A stretch of DNA of 64,000 bases from JAZGGS01 sp963764825 (GTDB lineage: Bacteria; Bacteroidota; Ignavibacteria; Ignavibacteriales; Ignavibacteriaceae), in the NCBI GenBank assembly GCA_963764825.1, contig CAVXUA010000009.1:1-64000 (forward strand), written 5' to 3'. Positions 47,233 to 57,404 of this stretch are shown here, piece by piece; the first letter of the stretch is position 1, and each line of letters opens with the position of its first letter. The translations under genes and the position numbers were made by a program. The notes beneath the pieces are model-generated. The model worked only from the letters and a program-made list of their open reading frames with translations, searched no databases and was not told the origin of the DNA.

Positions 47233-47923
47233 ATTCAACTCCTCCCTTTTTAACTACATGTCGGATTGGGAAGACTCCGCGGTGTCCCATAGTTTTTCCA
47301 AACCAATATCTTGCAAAAGGATAATATAAATAATGTGAGATCTTACTAAATGGAACATAAATAAGAAAGAACGCTGTTAGAATAAAATAAGTTAAGAGAA
47401 CACCTTCACCTTGTTGGTATTGATTTGGTACGGCAAAAAAAGCAAATCCAAACCAGACTGTTAATAAAATAAATGAAAAGTAATCATCAGGTGAACTGAT
47501 TGCCCTTACATATACATTTGTTATACGGCGGATAAGCCGATAACAACCAATAAAAAAGCAGCCCCAATAAAAATTTGAAAAATTATAACAATAAATGGAT
47601 TATTTGCCAGTAAAGATGGTGCATAAGGAATAATAAATGAAAGTAGAATTGCAAGTGTAACTCCAATATGGAAAATTATAAATTGCATATAAAAAAATCA
47701 TTTAGTGCGGGTGCTTTCCATTGTCCATGGCATAGCAACAGCAGCCCACGAATAAATAATTCCTTTTCGGGGAGTTGTATCGGGTGCACCTGTTGGAGCT
47801 TGTCTTTCGCGACCCGCTTTTAAAACTAAACAGCCACCTAATTCGTAAAGTGTAAACTATTGCCATTATAACTAAAGCAACTTCTTGCAGCGTATGTTCA
47901 GAAAAATATAATGATTCACTCAT
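47222..47923 (-). CDS. DsrM/NarI-like cytochrome b membrane subunit (frameshifted)
   Basis: Frames combine to about 230 residues: MSESLYFSEHTLQEVALVIM at the start (ATG 47923), then RQAPTGAPDTTPRKGIIYSW in a second frame, then a helix-rich part (FFYMQFIIFHIGVTLAILLS, FIVIIFQIFIGAAFLLVVIG) and finally YFSFILLTVWFGFAFFAVPN and LIYVPFSKISHYLYYPFARY. The last motif, with its His, is the DsrM/NarI-type heme ligand region. It ends inside the start of the DsrK-receiver gene, so the two are one unit. Its own start overlaps the macro-domain gene. It should connect the fused Fe-S protein to the quinone pool. Confidence 0.7.
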
Positions 47924-48468
47924 ATTTTATTCCTTTAATTCTTCCTTTTAGTTCCAAAACCTTTTGAAAAGCATTGTATTCCCGTTGATCCACAACACAA
48001 ATCACGACTTTTTCTAAAACAGTTTCTCCAGCTAAATGTTTTTTTAATACTTCAGACATAACTTGAGCAGATACATCTAAGGGAATGCCATAAAAACCAG
48101 TTCCCATAGGGGGGAAACCAATCTCGCGTATCTTCTTTTCCTCTGCAATTTTAAGAACGTTCTGCATGGTTGCGATTAATTTTTCCTCAATATCAGTTTC
48201 CCGAAACCGCGGACCAACAGCATGGATAATATAATTCGATTTCAATTCCCCGGCGGATGTGATAACTGCTTCACCAGTAGAAATAGTTCCATATGTTTTT
48301 AATTCTTCCTGTATTGAACTGCCTCCGCGCATCAGCAATTGCGTTGCCAAACCCTGAGCCCAATACAAGGTTATGTTGGGCATAAAAGACGATTGCTTCT
48401 ATGTCCATCAAAGTTAAATCGGCTTTTTCAAGGTGTATTACTGAAGCTATGTTTTTTGTTTCTACCAT
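47916..48468 (-). CDS. macro-domain (ADP-ribose-binding) protein (frameshifted)
   Basis: Macro domains bind ADP-ribose and can hydrolyse O-acetyl-ADP-ribose or remove ADP-ribose from targets. The first frame (start 48468) gives VIHLEKADLTLMDIEAIV and LGSGFGNAI, and after a shift near 48330 the second gives MRGGSSIQEELKTYGTISTG, EAVITSAGELKSNYIIHAVG and FPPMGTGFYGIPLDVSA, all typical macro loops. About 180 residues. It overlaps the DsrM-like gene by eight bases and so is the first gene of that unit. A link to redox signalling is possible but unproven. Confidence 0.78.
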
Positions 48469-48672
48469 ACCGACTCTAAAATGATTTTACAATATTAATT
48501 TCTTCGTCAATAATTATTTACCTTTAAAATAAATATGTTAGTGGTAAAGAATTGATAAAAAGTAATTATGTCATAGAGTAAAATCAATTACAAAATAAGT
48601 TTTGTATTCTAGATGTTGTATAGCTAATAGCTGACAACAACAGTGAACTGCGACATTGATAAATTGGGATAG

Positions 48673-49784
48673 TTATTTTATAGGAATGTGTAACGACCTA
48701 ACGGCAAGCTCTATTACAAATGTTCTCATCTCTTCACTATCCAGTGGAAGATCTAATGATTTGGGCAGTGTGCCGCAATTAAAATTTGTAAAGTGTGTTT
48801 CGTGAGGATGTTGGAGGTACAAGGAAAGCCGGCTAAAGCCAATGGGAAGGGGCGCAAGCATCCACCACGCAATCCAGCCGTTAATGATAGGGAAAGGATC
48901 ATATTTTAGCATATGAAATTTTTCAAACCTTTTGTGAAATGCAGAGAGCAATCCTTCAAAGCGAGTTTGGAATTTCATGGCAATTCTTTCTTTCAGCCGA
49001 TTAGTAAAATGATCCTGGGAAGAAAGAACAATATTCTTCATTCTTTTATCTTTAAAAATTACAAGATAATCATGAAGATGGTATGAATGATTCGTTTCAT
49101 AAGCATTTATTGCTTCTAAGATTAACTTTCTGTTATCTATTGAATGGTACAATTGTTTTTTCAAATTCTTATCATAATAAGCTCTTGTAAAATTATGATA
49201 GGTAGATGCAAAAGGAAACACAATTTTTATTGCGTCTTCAATAAACTTTGAACCGTAAGACATAAAATCCGGACAAATAATTCCTCTGCAATTAATTCTG
49301 TCCAACAAGCGAACCCATACATCCTTCGATTCTTTCTTGCCAATTTCAAAACCAAGTACTACGGTAGATAGGGCATCAATAGCCATTCCAAGGAACATAC
49401 AATTCTCGCCGCTATCCTTTGATGTACAGTTAAATTTTGTACCGACTAAATGAATTAATCGTGATTCATGTTTCGGTGAACATGCATCAAGATATTCTTC
49501 CCAGTTTGCACAGTCTAATAAATATTTCCTGATTATTTGGTTTATTCTGGATGGTGAGTTTGGATAGATTGAACGGAGATCACGGTAGGATAAACCACCT
49601 AAATATGCTTCTGTTAACGCACCAAAATCCGGGATCTTATTTTCTATTTTGTTTTGAACCCATGTCTTCTGGCAATTACGGCATCGGTAACGCTGATTAT
49701 CTGTGGAAGTCCGACCATGTTTAATTATTCTTAAACTGTTACAAAAAGGACATCTACAGAAGTCGAAGTAGTTTCCATGTTCAT
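48673..49784 (-). mobile_element. transposase-like protein with N-terminal zinc ribbon (start frameshifted)
   Basis: About 365 residues. The N-terminal zinc ribbon CRCPFCNSLRIIKHGRTSTD and YRCRNCQKTW is the usual DNA-recognition module of IS1/IS256-neighbour transposases. An HTH-like region follows (LGGLSYRDLRSIYPNSPSRI), then a DDE-like core with GMAIDALSTVVLGFEIG and CPDFMSYGSKFIEDAIK. The frame is open to 49800 with no start codon; ATG 49782-49784 in the neighbouring frame suggests one lost base. I did not find terminal inverted repeats, so element borders are unknown. It separates the redox-signalling cluster from the dsr locus. Confidence 0.7.
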
Positions 49785-50279
49785 ATATAAAATTATTAAA
49801 TTATAAGTTATAAAACTTAACAAAATTATTGGTCATTTATTGGGAATACATTAAAAAAAACTATAATTTATTTCAATTTCAATAAAATTTGTTAGTCAAA
49901 ATTTTACGTGATGATGATATAAAGGTGATTGTTAACATCACATTCTTTTGTTGCAGTTAAAACTCTAAGAAAAAATATTCATTAATAAATAGTTTAATAT
50001 ATTCTATACTTTTTTTATGAATTGAATTTATTAGTCTAAAAAATATTTAAAACTGGAAAGCAAACTTGTTAATCGTAGCGTGTTATAATAATATCATTGT
50101 ACAATGTTGCAAGGCAAGTGTACAAGCTATCATCACTTCTCCTCCTTCCGCCTCAAATTAATTTCTTTTAGTATACAACACATAGAATACAAAACTTAAT
50201 TTCTTATTGATTTTACCTGCCTGCTTAATTACGTTTAATCAGTCTACTTATAGAATATATTTACAGAAGTGGATAGATT
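49785..50279. other. 495-base AT-rich intergenic region
   Basis: No gene seen on either strand. It may contain the downstream end of the insertion element and the promoter region of the plus-strand genes that follow; no clear promoter stands out. Confidence 0.45.
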
Positions 50280-50438
50280 ATGAACTCAAAGAAAAGATCT
50301 TCTGTTAGTAAAGATGAGTTTTTGCTATGGATAGGTCTTTTTGTATTAGTACTCTCCTTAGAGTTATTTATTGGGATTGATATAAAAGGTTGGGGAGTTA
50401 AAACCAAAACCTTGGCGAAATTTCCCAGTCTGGAATAA
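50280..50438 (+). CDS. possible 52-residue single-pass membrane protein
   Basis: ATG at 50280 to TAA at 50436-50438. The product has a basic N-terminus (MNSKKRSSVSKDE), one membrane helix (FLLWIGLFVLVLSLELFIGI) and a basic tail (WGVKTKTLAKFP). No good ribosome site is visible, and a minus-strand frame covers the same bases. It lies 185 bases before dsrA. The amino-acid pattern is reasonable for a small membrane protein but the evidence is thin. Confidence 0.35.
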   Translation: MNSKKRSSVSKDEFLLWIGLFVLVLSLELFIGIDIKGWGVKTKTLAKFPSLE

Positions 50439-50623
50439 CAATCTCCAAAAATTATGAAAGTTTGCACTGCATCGTTTTATTGATTTTGTTTATACATGCA
50501 AACCAAACTTTATTCCATTTATATAGTAACAAGTATCAAACTAGTAATATTTAAAATATTAAATAAAATAAATGAAATTAAACAATAACCAGATAAGTAA
50601 GTCTAAAAATTAAAGGAGCAAAC

Positions 50624-51840
50624 ATGGCTAAAGGAAACGGCAAAACACCAAACTTAGATGAACTTGAAAAAGGTCCATGGCCTAGTTTCGTAAAGGAAAT
50701 TAAAAAAGAGGCTGAAAAAAGTCCGATGGCAAAGGATTTATTGGGTCAACTCGAACGTTCATATGAAGAAAAAATCGGACACTGGAAACACGGAGGTATA
50801 GTTGGAGTTCTCGGATATGGCGGGGGAGTTATTGGAAGATATTCTGACTTACCAGAAGACTTTCCAAACATTTCACATTTTCATACACTGCGTATTAATC
50901 AACCAGCTGGGTGGTTTTATACTTCAGATGCTTTAAGAAAATTGTGTGATATCTGGGAAGAACATGGTTCGGGTTTAACTAATATGCACGGTTCTACTGG
51001 TGATATTATATTTCTTGGAACCAAAACAGATGAATTAGAGCCAACATTTAGCGATTTGACAGAAGTTAGGATTTCGATCTTGGTGGTTCTGGATCTGATG
51101 TGAGAACACCAAGCTGCTGTTGCGGAGAATCCAGGTGTGAATGGGCTTGCTATGACACAATGAAATTAACATACTTTTTAACAATGCATTATCAGGATGA
51201 ACTTCACAGACCGGCTTTTCCATATAAATGGAAATTTAAAATGTCTGGTTGTCCTAACGATTGCGTTGCATCCATTGCAAGAGCTGATATGTCAATAATC
51301 GGAACATGGCGTGATGCAATCAGAATGGATACTAAAGCTGTTACAGAATATGCAAAATCTGGAATGAACATTCAGAGAGATGTTGTTGGTAATTGCCCTG
51401 CAAAATGCATGGAATGGGATGGTGAAAAATTAACTATTGATAATAAAGCTTGCAGAAAATGCATGCACTGTATAAATGTTATGCCAAAAGCACTTCGCCC
51501 CGGTAAAGATAAAGGCGCAACAATTCTAATTGGTTCTAAGGCGCCTATTGTTGAAGGTGCGCTACTTTCCTCAGTTCTCGTTCCGTTTATAAAATTAGAA
51601 GAACCTTACACAGAACTTATTGAACTGGTTGATGCAATCCATGAGGTTTGGGGAGAAGAAGGAAAGAATAGAGAAAGAGTTGGTGAATTTATTCAAAGAG
51701 TTGGACTTGGTAATTTCCTTGAAGCAATTGGTGTTGAACCGGTTCCTCAAATGGTTGCTCATCCAAGGGAGAATCCATACGTATTTTATGAAGAATATTT
51801 TGAAGAGGATGGCGAAGAAGAATCTGAAGAAGAAAAATAA
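50624..51840 (+). CDS. dsrA: dissimilatory sulfite reductase subunit alpha DsrA (one frameshift near 51068)
   Basis: DsrA with DsrB forms the cytoplasmic enzyme that reduces sulfite, or in reverse oxidises stored sulfur. ATG 50624 follows an AAAGGAG ribosome site. The first frame reads to LDLM; correcting one base near 51068 joins EVRISI to FDLGGSGSDVRTPSCC. The siroheme-cluster region is CCCGESRCEWACYDT plus KMSGCPNDCVASIARAD. The inserted ferredoxin domain is GNCPAKCMEW...ACRKCMHCINVMPKAL. Total about 405 residues, normal. An acidic C-terminal tail is seen. Subtype and direction need phylogeny. Confidence 0.95.
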
Positions 51841-51901
51841 CTTATAATATCAATTAACTAATTGAAAAGTTTTTAAAGAATACAAAATAAGGAATAAAAA
51901 A

Positions 51902-52986
51902 ATGGCAGTAGATAGAAAGAACAGAATTACCGATATAGGTCCTCCACATTATGAAAAATTCTTACCTCCAATTATTAAGGAAAATTACGGTAAATGGAAG
52001 TATCATGAAATCTTAAAACCAGGTGTGCTGGTTCATGTTTCAGAAACGGATGCAAAGTTATATTCAGTCCGCGCAAGCTCTCCTCGTTTAATTGGTATAG
52101 ATAAGATAAGACTTATATGCTGACTTAGCAGATAAATATTGTGATGGTTATTTACGATTTACAAGCCGTAATAATGTAGAATTCCTGTTAACTGATGAAT
52201 CAAAAATCGATCCTTTAATTAAAGAATTACAAGCACTCGGACATCCTGTTGGCGGAGTTGGTAATTCAATATCAAACATTGTTCATACACAGGGATGGGT
52301 TCATTGCCATTCAGCTGCAACTGATGCATCCGGTATTGTAAAATCGGTGATGGATGAACTTAATTGAATATTTTACCGAAACAAAGCTGCCCGCTAAACT
52401 GCGTGTTGCTTTGGCTTGCTGCTTAAATATGTGCGGTGCAGTGCATTGCTCTGATATTGCAATATTAGGAATTCATAGACGTCCACCGAAAACTAATCTT
52501 AGCAAGTTAAATTCAATGTGTGAAATTCCTATGGTAGTTTCATCCTGCCCGACTGCAGCAATTAAACCTTCTACCTACGATGGCAAACCATCGGTTGAAG
52601 TTATAGAAGAGCGCTGTATGTTCTGTGCTAACTGTTATACAGTATGCCCTGCAATGCCATTAAATGATCCTTTAAATGATGGTGTTTCAATCTGGGTTGG
52701 TGGAAAGGTTTCTAATGCAAGAAGTGAACCTATGTTTTCAAAATTAGCAATTCCGTTTATACCTAATAATCCACCAAGATGGCCGGAAGTTGTTGATGCT
52801 GTTAAAAACCTGGTGGAAATATGGGCAGCAAATGCTAAACCTTACGAAAGAATGGGTGAATGGGTAAACCGAATTGGATGGCCGCGATTCTTCGAGATGA
52901 CCGGAATAGAATTCCAAAAAGAACATATTGATGACTTTAAACATGCAGGTTTAACATTTAAACGATCTGCACAATTAACTCATTAA
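51902..52986 (+). CDS. dsrB: dissimilatory sulfite reductase subunit beta DsrB (two frameshifts)
   Basis: The catalytic partner of DsrA. Frame one starts MAVDRKNRITDIGPPHYEKF and breaks near 52110. Frame two continues with YCDGYLRFTSRNNVEFLLTD, and after an extra T near 52365 frame three reads EYFTETKLPAKLRVALACCL then NMCGAVHCSDIAILG, the siroheme Cys region. The ferredoxin insert is EERCMFCANCYTVCPAMPLN. The end is SAQLTH at 52986. Reconstructed length is about 361 residues, normal. Residues around siroheme and the 4Fe-4S cluster all survive. Confidence 0.93.
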
Positions 52987-52997
52987 AGGAGAAAGAA

Positions 52998-53246
52998 ATG
53001 GCTGAGCAAGTAAAAGTAGAAGAAGTTGCCGATGCAATGTATAAGCTGGTAAAGGATAGTATGGGTCAAAAAAAATGGAAGGCGACTGATTTAACTAAAG
53101 CAGTGCTGGAAATGTTTGGCGATAAATGTGATAAAAAATTAGCGAAGCTTGCTATCAGAGAATTGGTAGAATCCGAAAGATGCGTCTATACTTATTTCGG
53201 TGGCAGCTTTATAGAGATCCCTCATAAGGAAGGTGCTGAAAATTAG
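52998..53246 (+). CDS. dsrD: DsrD, activator of dissimilatory sulfite reductase
   Basis: An 82-residue winged-helix protein with KWKATDLTKAVLEMFGDKCD and ESERCVYTYFGGSFIEIPHK, the conserved DsrD pattern. DsrD is known from sulfate and sulfite reducers, where it activates DsrAB; it is usually missing from sulfur oxidisers. Its place directly after dsrB (11 bases) is the typical one. An AAAGGAGAAAG ribosome site precedes it. Intact. It is the main sequence evidence for a reductive role of this locus. Confidence 0.9.
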   Translation: MAEQVKVEEVADAMYKLVKDSMGQKKWKATDLTKAVLEMFGDKCDKKLAKLAIRELVESERCVYTYFGGSFIEIPHKEGAEN

Positions 53247-53280
53247 TTGCCTTTTGTAAAACTGATTTTTGGTAGAATAT

Positions 53281-54706
53281 ATGCGGACTAATAGTTATCC
53301 AAGAATAGTGATCAGCGGCTTAGCAGGTGATTCTGGTAAGACGATGGTATCCTGCGGGCTGCTCGCTTATTTAAAGCAAAAGGGAATGAAGATTTCCGGC
53401 TTTAAAAAAGGACCTGATTACATTGATTCTGCCTGGCTTAGTTTGGCTTCCGGTAAACCAGCCAGGAACCTGGATACCTATTTGATGGGCTTTCCAACTG
53501 TTAAAAACTCCTTCCTTAAAAATGCTGTTGATAATGAAATCAGTATTATTGAAGGAAACAGGGGGCTCTTTGATGGTGCTGATAATCAAGGTACTCATAG
53601 TACAGCTGAACTTGCAAAGTTACTTCAAGCTCCTGTTATAATTGTTCAAAACATTTCTAAAGTTACCAGAACTGCAGCAGCATGCAATTCTTGGTTCAAT
53701 TAAACTTGATCCGGATTTAAATATTGCAGGAGTTATTCTTAACAATGTTGCCGGAGAAAGACATGGAAAAATTGCTAAAGAAGCTATCGAAGAGATAACG
53801 GGAATTCCGGTTTTAGGAATGATACCAAAACTTCCGGAAAATTATGTTTTACCATCAAGGCATCTAGGATTAATAACACCGGAAGAATTTGAGCAAAAAT
53901 CTGTAATTCTTGAAGACTTAAGAAAAGTTATTGAAGAATAATGTTGATATATCAAAAATATTAAAAATTAGCTGACAGTGCACCTCTACTTGAAGATGAA
54001 GAACCTGAAGCTTACGGCGATGAATTTCCATCTTGATAAAGAGAAAGTTAAAATAGGTTACTTTAAAGATCAATCATTCTCTTTTTATTATCCTGAAAAT
54101 TTAGAGAGCCTCAGTGCAGCGGGTGCAGAATTAATTCCTATCTCTGCAATTCATAATAACGATTTAGAAAATTTGGATGCTCTTTATATAGGTGGTGGAT
54201 TTCCTGAAACAAACTTAACCAACCTTACACTTAACCATGAGATGATACTTTCCTTAAAACAATTGGCAGAAGATGGTTTGCCTATCTACGCTGAATGTGG
54301 TGGATTGATGTACCTGGCAGAAGAGGTTGAATGGAAAGGAATGAATTATGAACTCTCCGGTATTCTTCCTATTAAGATAAGAATGCACGATAAACCCCAG
54401 GGTCATGGCTATTGCGAAGCTACTGTTGATAATGATAATCCGTTTTATGAAAAAGGAACTTTTATAAAAGGGCACGAATTCCATTATTCAAATATTTATG
54501 AATACAACACTGATATTAAAAGCTCTCTTTCAATTTCTCGCGGGGTTGGGTGTTTTAATAAACGTGACGGGTTGACTTACAAAAATGTTTTTGCAAGTTA
54601 TATTCACATTCATGCTTTAGCTACCCCGGAATGGGTAAAAGGAATGATTACAAGTGCTGGAAATTATAAACAATTAAAAAAAACTAAAATATTAATTGAA
54701 GGGTAA
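53281..54706 (+). CDS. dsrN: DsrN, siroheme amidase / cobyrinate a,c-diamide synthase family (frameshifted)
   Basis: DsrN amidates siroheme for the Dsr enzyme, using the same fold as CbiA. ATG 53281 is preferred to TTG 53269. The N-terminal P-loop is VISGLAGDSGKTMVSCGLLA; then KKGPDYIDSAWLS and GLFDGADNQGTHSTAELAKL. Breaks near 53690 and around 53940-54025 split it into three frames. The C-terminal glutamine amidotransferase part has LDALYIGGGFPETN, IYAECGGLMYLAEE with the nucleophilic Cys and GHEFHYSNIYEYN. About 475 residues in all, normal for CbiA. All three parts are needed for activity. Confidence 0.88.
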
Positions 54707-54710
54707 GAAA

Positions 54711-55145
54711 ATGGCAAAACAAAAAGAGCTAAATGAAAACTTAGTTGCTACTTTGAAGAAATGGCAAAAAATAGAAGACGCCTCGGTAAAATCAACTTCA
54801 GATATTATTGGAATGACAAAAAATCCTCTCGTTCGCCAGGTAATGGAAATTATCAAACAGGATTCAGCGATGCATAAAAAAGTTCAGCAACTAATTATTG
54901 ATAGTTTTGAAAAAGAAGCTATTCAATTACAACCTGAGGAATTAAGTGAGGTTTGGGGTATGATTGAAAATCACATTGAGTTAGAAAAAGAAACAATAAG
55001 ATTAGCAGAGGAATCAAGAAAAAACAGCAACAGTTTTGTGGCTCGCTATTTACTTGGTTATCTGATGACTGATGAACAAAAACATAATGAGATATTAGCT
55101 CAATTGGAAGATGTTAAAAAAGGAATGTATCCATACGCCGGATGA
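54711..55145 (+). CDS. ferritin-like/rubrerythrin-like helical protein
   Basis: About 144 residues, nearly all helix, starting at ATG 54711 just after dsrN. Motifs EDASVKSTSDIIG...NPLVRQVMEIIKQDSAMHKK, ENHIELEKETIRLAEE and MTDEQKHNEILAQLE resemble a four-helix ferritin-like fold with E and ExxH-like ligands (EQKHNEIL) in the last helix. No rubredoxin domain is present. It lies between dsrN and dsrL without gaps and probably belongs to the same transcript. A di-iron oxidative-stress role is a reasonable guess; it is not a standard dsr gene. Confidence 0.6.
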   Translation: MAKQKELNENLVATLKKWQKIEDASVKSTSDIIGMTKNPLVRQVMEIIKQDSAMHKKVQQLIIDSFEKEAIQLQPEELSEVWGMIENHIELEKETIRLAEESRKNSNSFVARYLLGYLMTDEQKHNEILAQLEDVKKGMYPYAG

Positions 55146-55203
55146 TGTTTATTTAAATCAATTTAAAAGCTATCCGCATAATAAAGTATTAAGGAGCACT
55201 TAG

Positions 55204-56890
55204 ATGGCGAAAGTTGTAAAGAAAAAGAAAAAAGGTTTAGGGGGATTGCGGGGTTCAGGTGCCGGTGGTTCATCTGTGGAATCTTCACCACTACGCCCGG
55301 TATATGTAGATAAAACACCTCCGTGTAAAAATAATTGTCCAAGTGGAAATAAAATAAGAGAAATTATAACTACCATCAGCCAAACTGAAGGTGCAGGAAG
55401 GACGAATCACGAATCATTTGAACAAGCATGGAATATACTGACTGAGACAAGTCCATTCCCATCAGTTTGCGGTAGAGTTTGTCCTCATCCCTGTGAAGAC
55501 GATTGTAACAGGATTGAGAAGGAAGGTGCGGTCGGAATAAATAATATTGAGCGGTTTCTTGGTGATTATGCATCTAGAAAACAACTTTCAATTTAAAAGA
55601 TTATCAGAAGAAACACATCCTGAAAAAATTGCAGTTATAGGTGCGGGTCCTGCTGGGCTTTCCTGCGCTTACCAGCTTGCAAGACGAGGTTATAAAGTAA
55701 CGGTATTTGAAGCTTTTAGTAAACCGGGTGGAATGTTAAGATATGGAATTCCGGATTACAGGCTTCCAACTGAAATACTCGATAAGGAAATCGGCAGGAT
55801 AGAGGAATTTGGAGTTGAGATTAAATGCAATCATATAATTGGTAAAGATACTCCTTACGAAGATTTGCAGAAAAACTACAATGCAATATTTGTTGGAATT
55901 GGTGCTCACAAAGGGAAACTTCTTGGTATCCCAAATGAAGATGCTACAAATGTATTTACCGGAACTGAATTCTTAAATAAAGTTAACTCCGGCGAAAAAA
56001 TTGAAGTTGGAGAGAAGGTTCTTGTAGTTGGCGGCGGCGATACTGCAATTGATGCTGCACGTATTTCAAGAAGGCTGGGTGCCGAAGTTACAGTTGTTTA
56101 CCGAAGAACAAGAAATGAAATGCCTGCGATTGAAGAAGAAATTGTAGGTGCTGAAGAAGAAGGAGTTAAACTTGAATTTTTAGCTGCTCCAATTGAATTT
56201 GAAAAAGATGGTGAGCTAATTACAAAAATGAAATGCCAGAAAATGGAATTAGGTGAACCTGATGATTCAGGCAGAAGAAGACCTGTTCCAATTGCTGATG
56301 ATTTCTTTTATATCGATACTTCAACTGTAATTGCTGCAATAAGCCAGGAGCCGGAGTTTGCAGGTTTAGAAAATCTTCATGAAGGAAAAGACTGGATAAA
56401 AACTGATGAAAACGGTCAGACTAAAGAACCCAATACATTTGCTGGTGGCGATAATATAGAACTTGGACTGGCAACAATTGCAATCTTCCAGGGAAGAAAA
56501 GCAGCAGAAACTATTCATAACCGTTTTCGCAACATTGAACCAGAACCTGTTGAAGAAAAACCTGTAATTACTCATGATAAAATGGTATTGAGTTATTATG
56601 AAAGTAAAGCAAGAAACGAAGCGTTTGAAATTCCAGCCGAAGATAGATTAAAAGAATTGGGCATGGAAATAACTTCTACTTTAACAGAAGAACAGGTTGT
56701 AAACGAAGCAATGCGATGCATGAGTTGTGCTTCGTGCTTTGATTGTGGTACTTGTTGGAGTTATTGCCAGGATCAAGCGATAGTAAAACCTCTTCAAAAA
56801 TATGATGAGTATAAATTCAAAATGGATTTTTGCAATGGTTGCAAAAAATGTGCTGAGAATTGCCCTTGTGGATATATTGAAATGAGATAA
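55204..56890 (+). CDS. dsrL: DsrL, NAD(P)H oxidoreductase of the glutamate-synthase small-subunit type (frameshift near 55580)
   Basis: DsrL is a cytoplasmic Fe-S flavoprotein that couples NAD(P)H to the Dsr system. Residues 1-25 are a basic, Gly-rich lead (KKKKKGLGGLRGSGAGG). Then come the N-terminal Fe-S Cys (CKNNCPSGNKI, CGRVCPHPCEDDCNRIEKEG). After the frameshift near 55580 the FAD domain starts KIAVIGAGPAGLSCAYQLAR, the second dinucleotide loop is VLVVGGGDTAIDAARIS, and TFAGGDN binds FAD. A C-terminal ferredoxin domain (CMSCASCFDCGTCWSYC, CNGCKKCAENCPCGYIE) closes it. About 562 residues, shorter than oxidiser DsrL, in line with DsrL-2-like forms. Confidence 0.88.
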
Positions 56891-56945
56891 TAATTATAAA
56901 CAATTTTAAATAATCAACTTAAAAACCAAATAAAGGATTAAGATT

Positions 56946-57263
56946 ATGCCATTCTTTGAATATGGAGAAATCAAAATTGAAGTGGATGAAGATGGATTCA
57001 TTCAGGAACCGGAATCTTGGAATGAAGAAGTTGCTAAAGCTTTAGCTACAACTGAAGATGTAGAGGAAATGACAGAAGATCATTGGAAAATTGTGCATTA
57101 CCTGCGCGATTATTATAAACAATTTGGTATTGCTCCAATGATTAGAAAACTTTGTAAGGGAACTGGCTTTACACTGAACCAGATTTACACTTTATATCCA
57201 TCTGGACCTGCAAAAGGAGCTTGTAAAGTTGCTGGTTTAACAAAACCAACAGGATGTGTATAA
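56946..57263 (+). CDS. dsrC: DsrC, sulfur-carrier protein
   Basis: DsrC carries sulfur as a trisulfide between DsrAB and DsrMK. The 105-residue protein ends GACKVAGLTKPTGCV, with both essential Cys: the penultimate one and the one 11 residues before it. This pair separates true DsrC from TusE, which keeps only one. Also seen: DHWKIVHYLRDYYKQFGIAP and RKLCKGTG, typical family motifs. Intact. It follows dsrL by 55 bases. Confidence 0.95.
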   Translation: MPFFEYGEIKIEVDEDGFIQEPESWNEEVAKALATTEDVEEMTEDHWKIVHYLRDYYKQFGIAPMIRKLCKGTGFTLNQIYTLYPSGPAKGACKVAGLTKPTGCV

Positions 57264-57404
57264 AATAGTTTTCTTATTTATTCTGATTTTCTGCAGCTCT
57301 GTAAATTAATTACAGTTTTCAAGCTTCTAATATTTACAGAGCACACAGAAAACTTGTACAATAAAATTAATTGTCCTGATTTTTAATACAATTTTTTAAT
57401 TCGT

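Noticed and set aside
50261..50467. 68-codon minus-strand frame
   Set aside because: The opposite strand holds a better candidate with a membrane helix; this one has no features.
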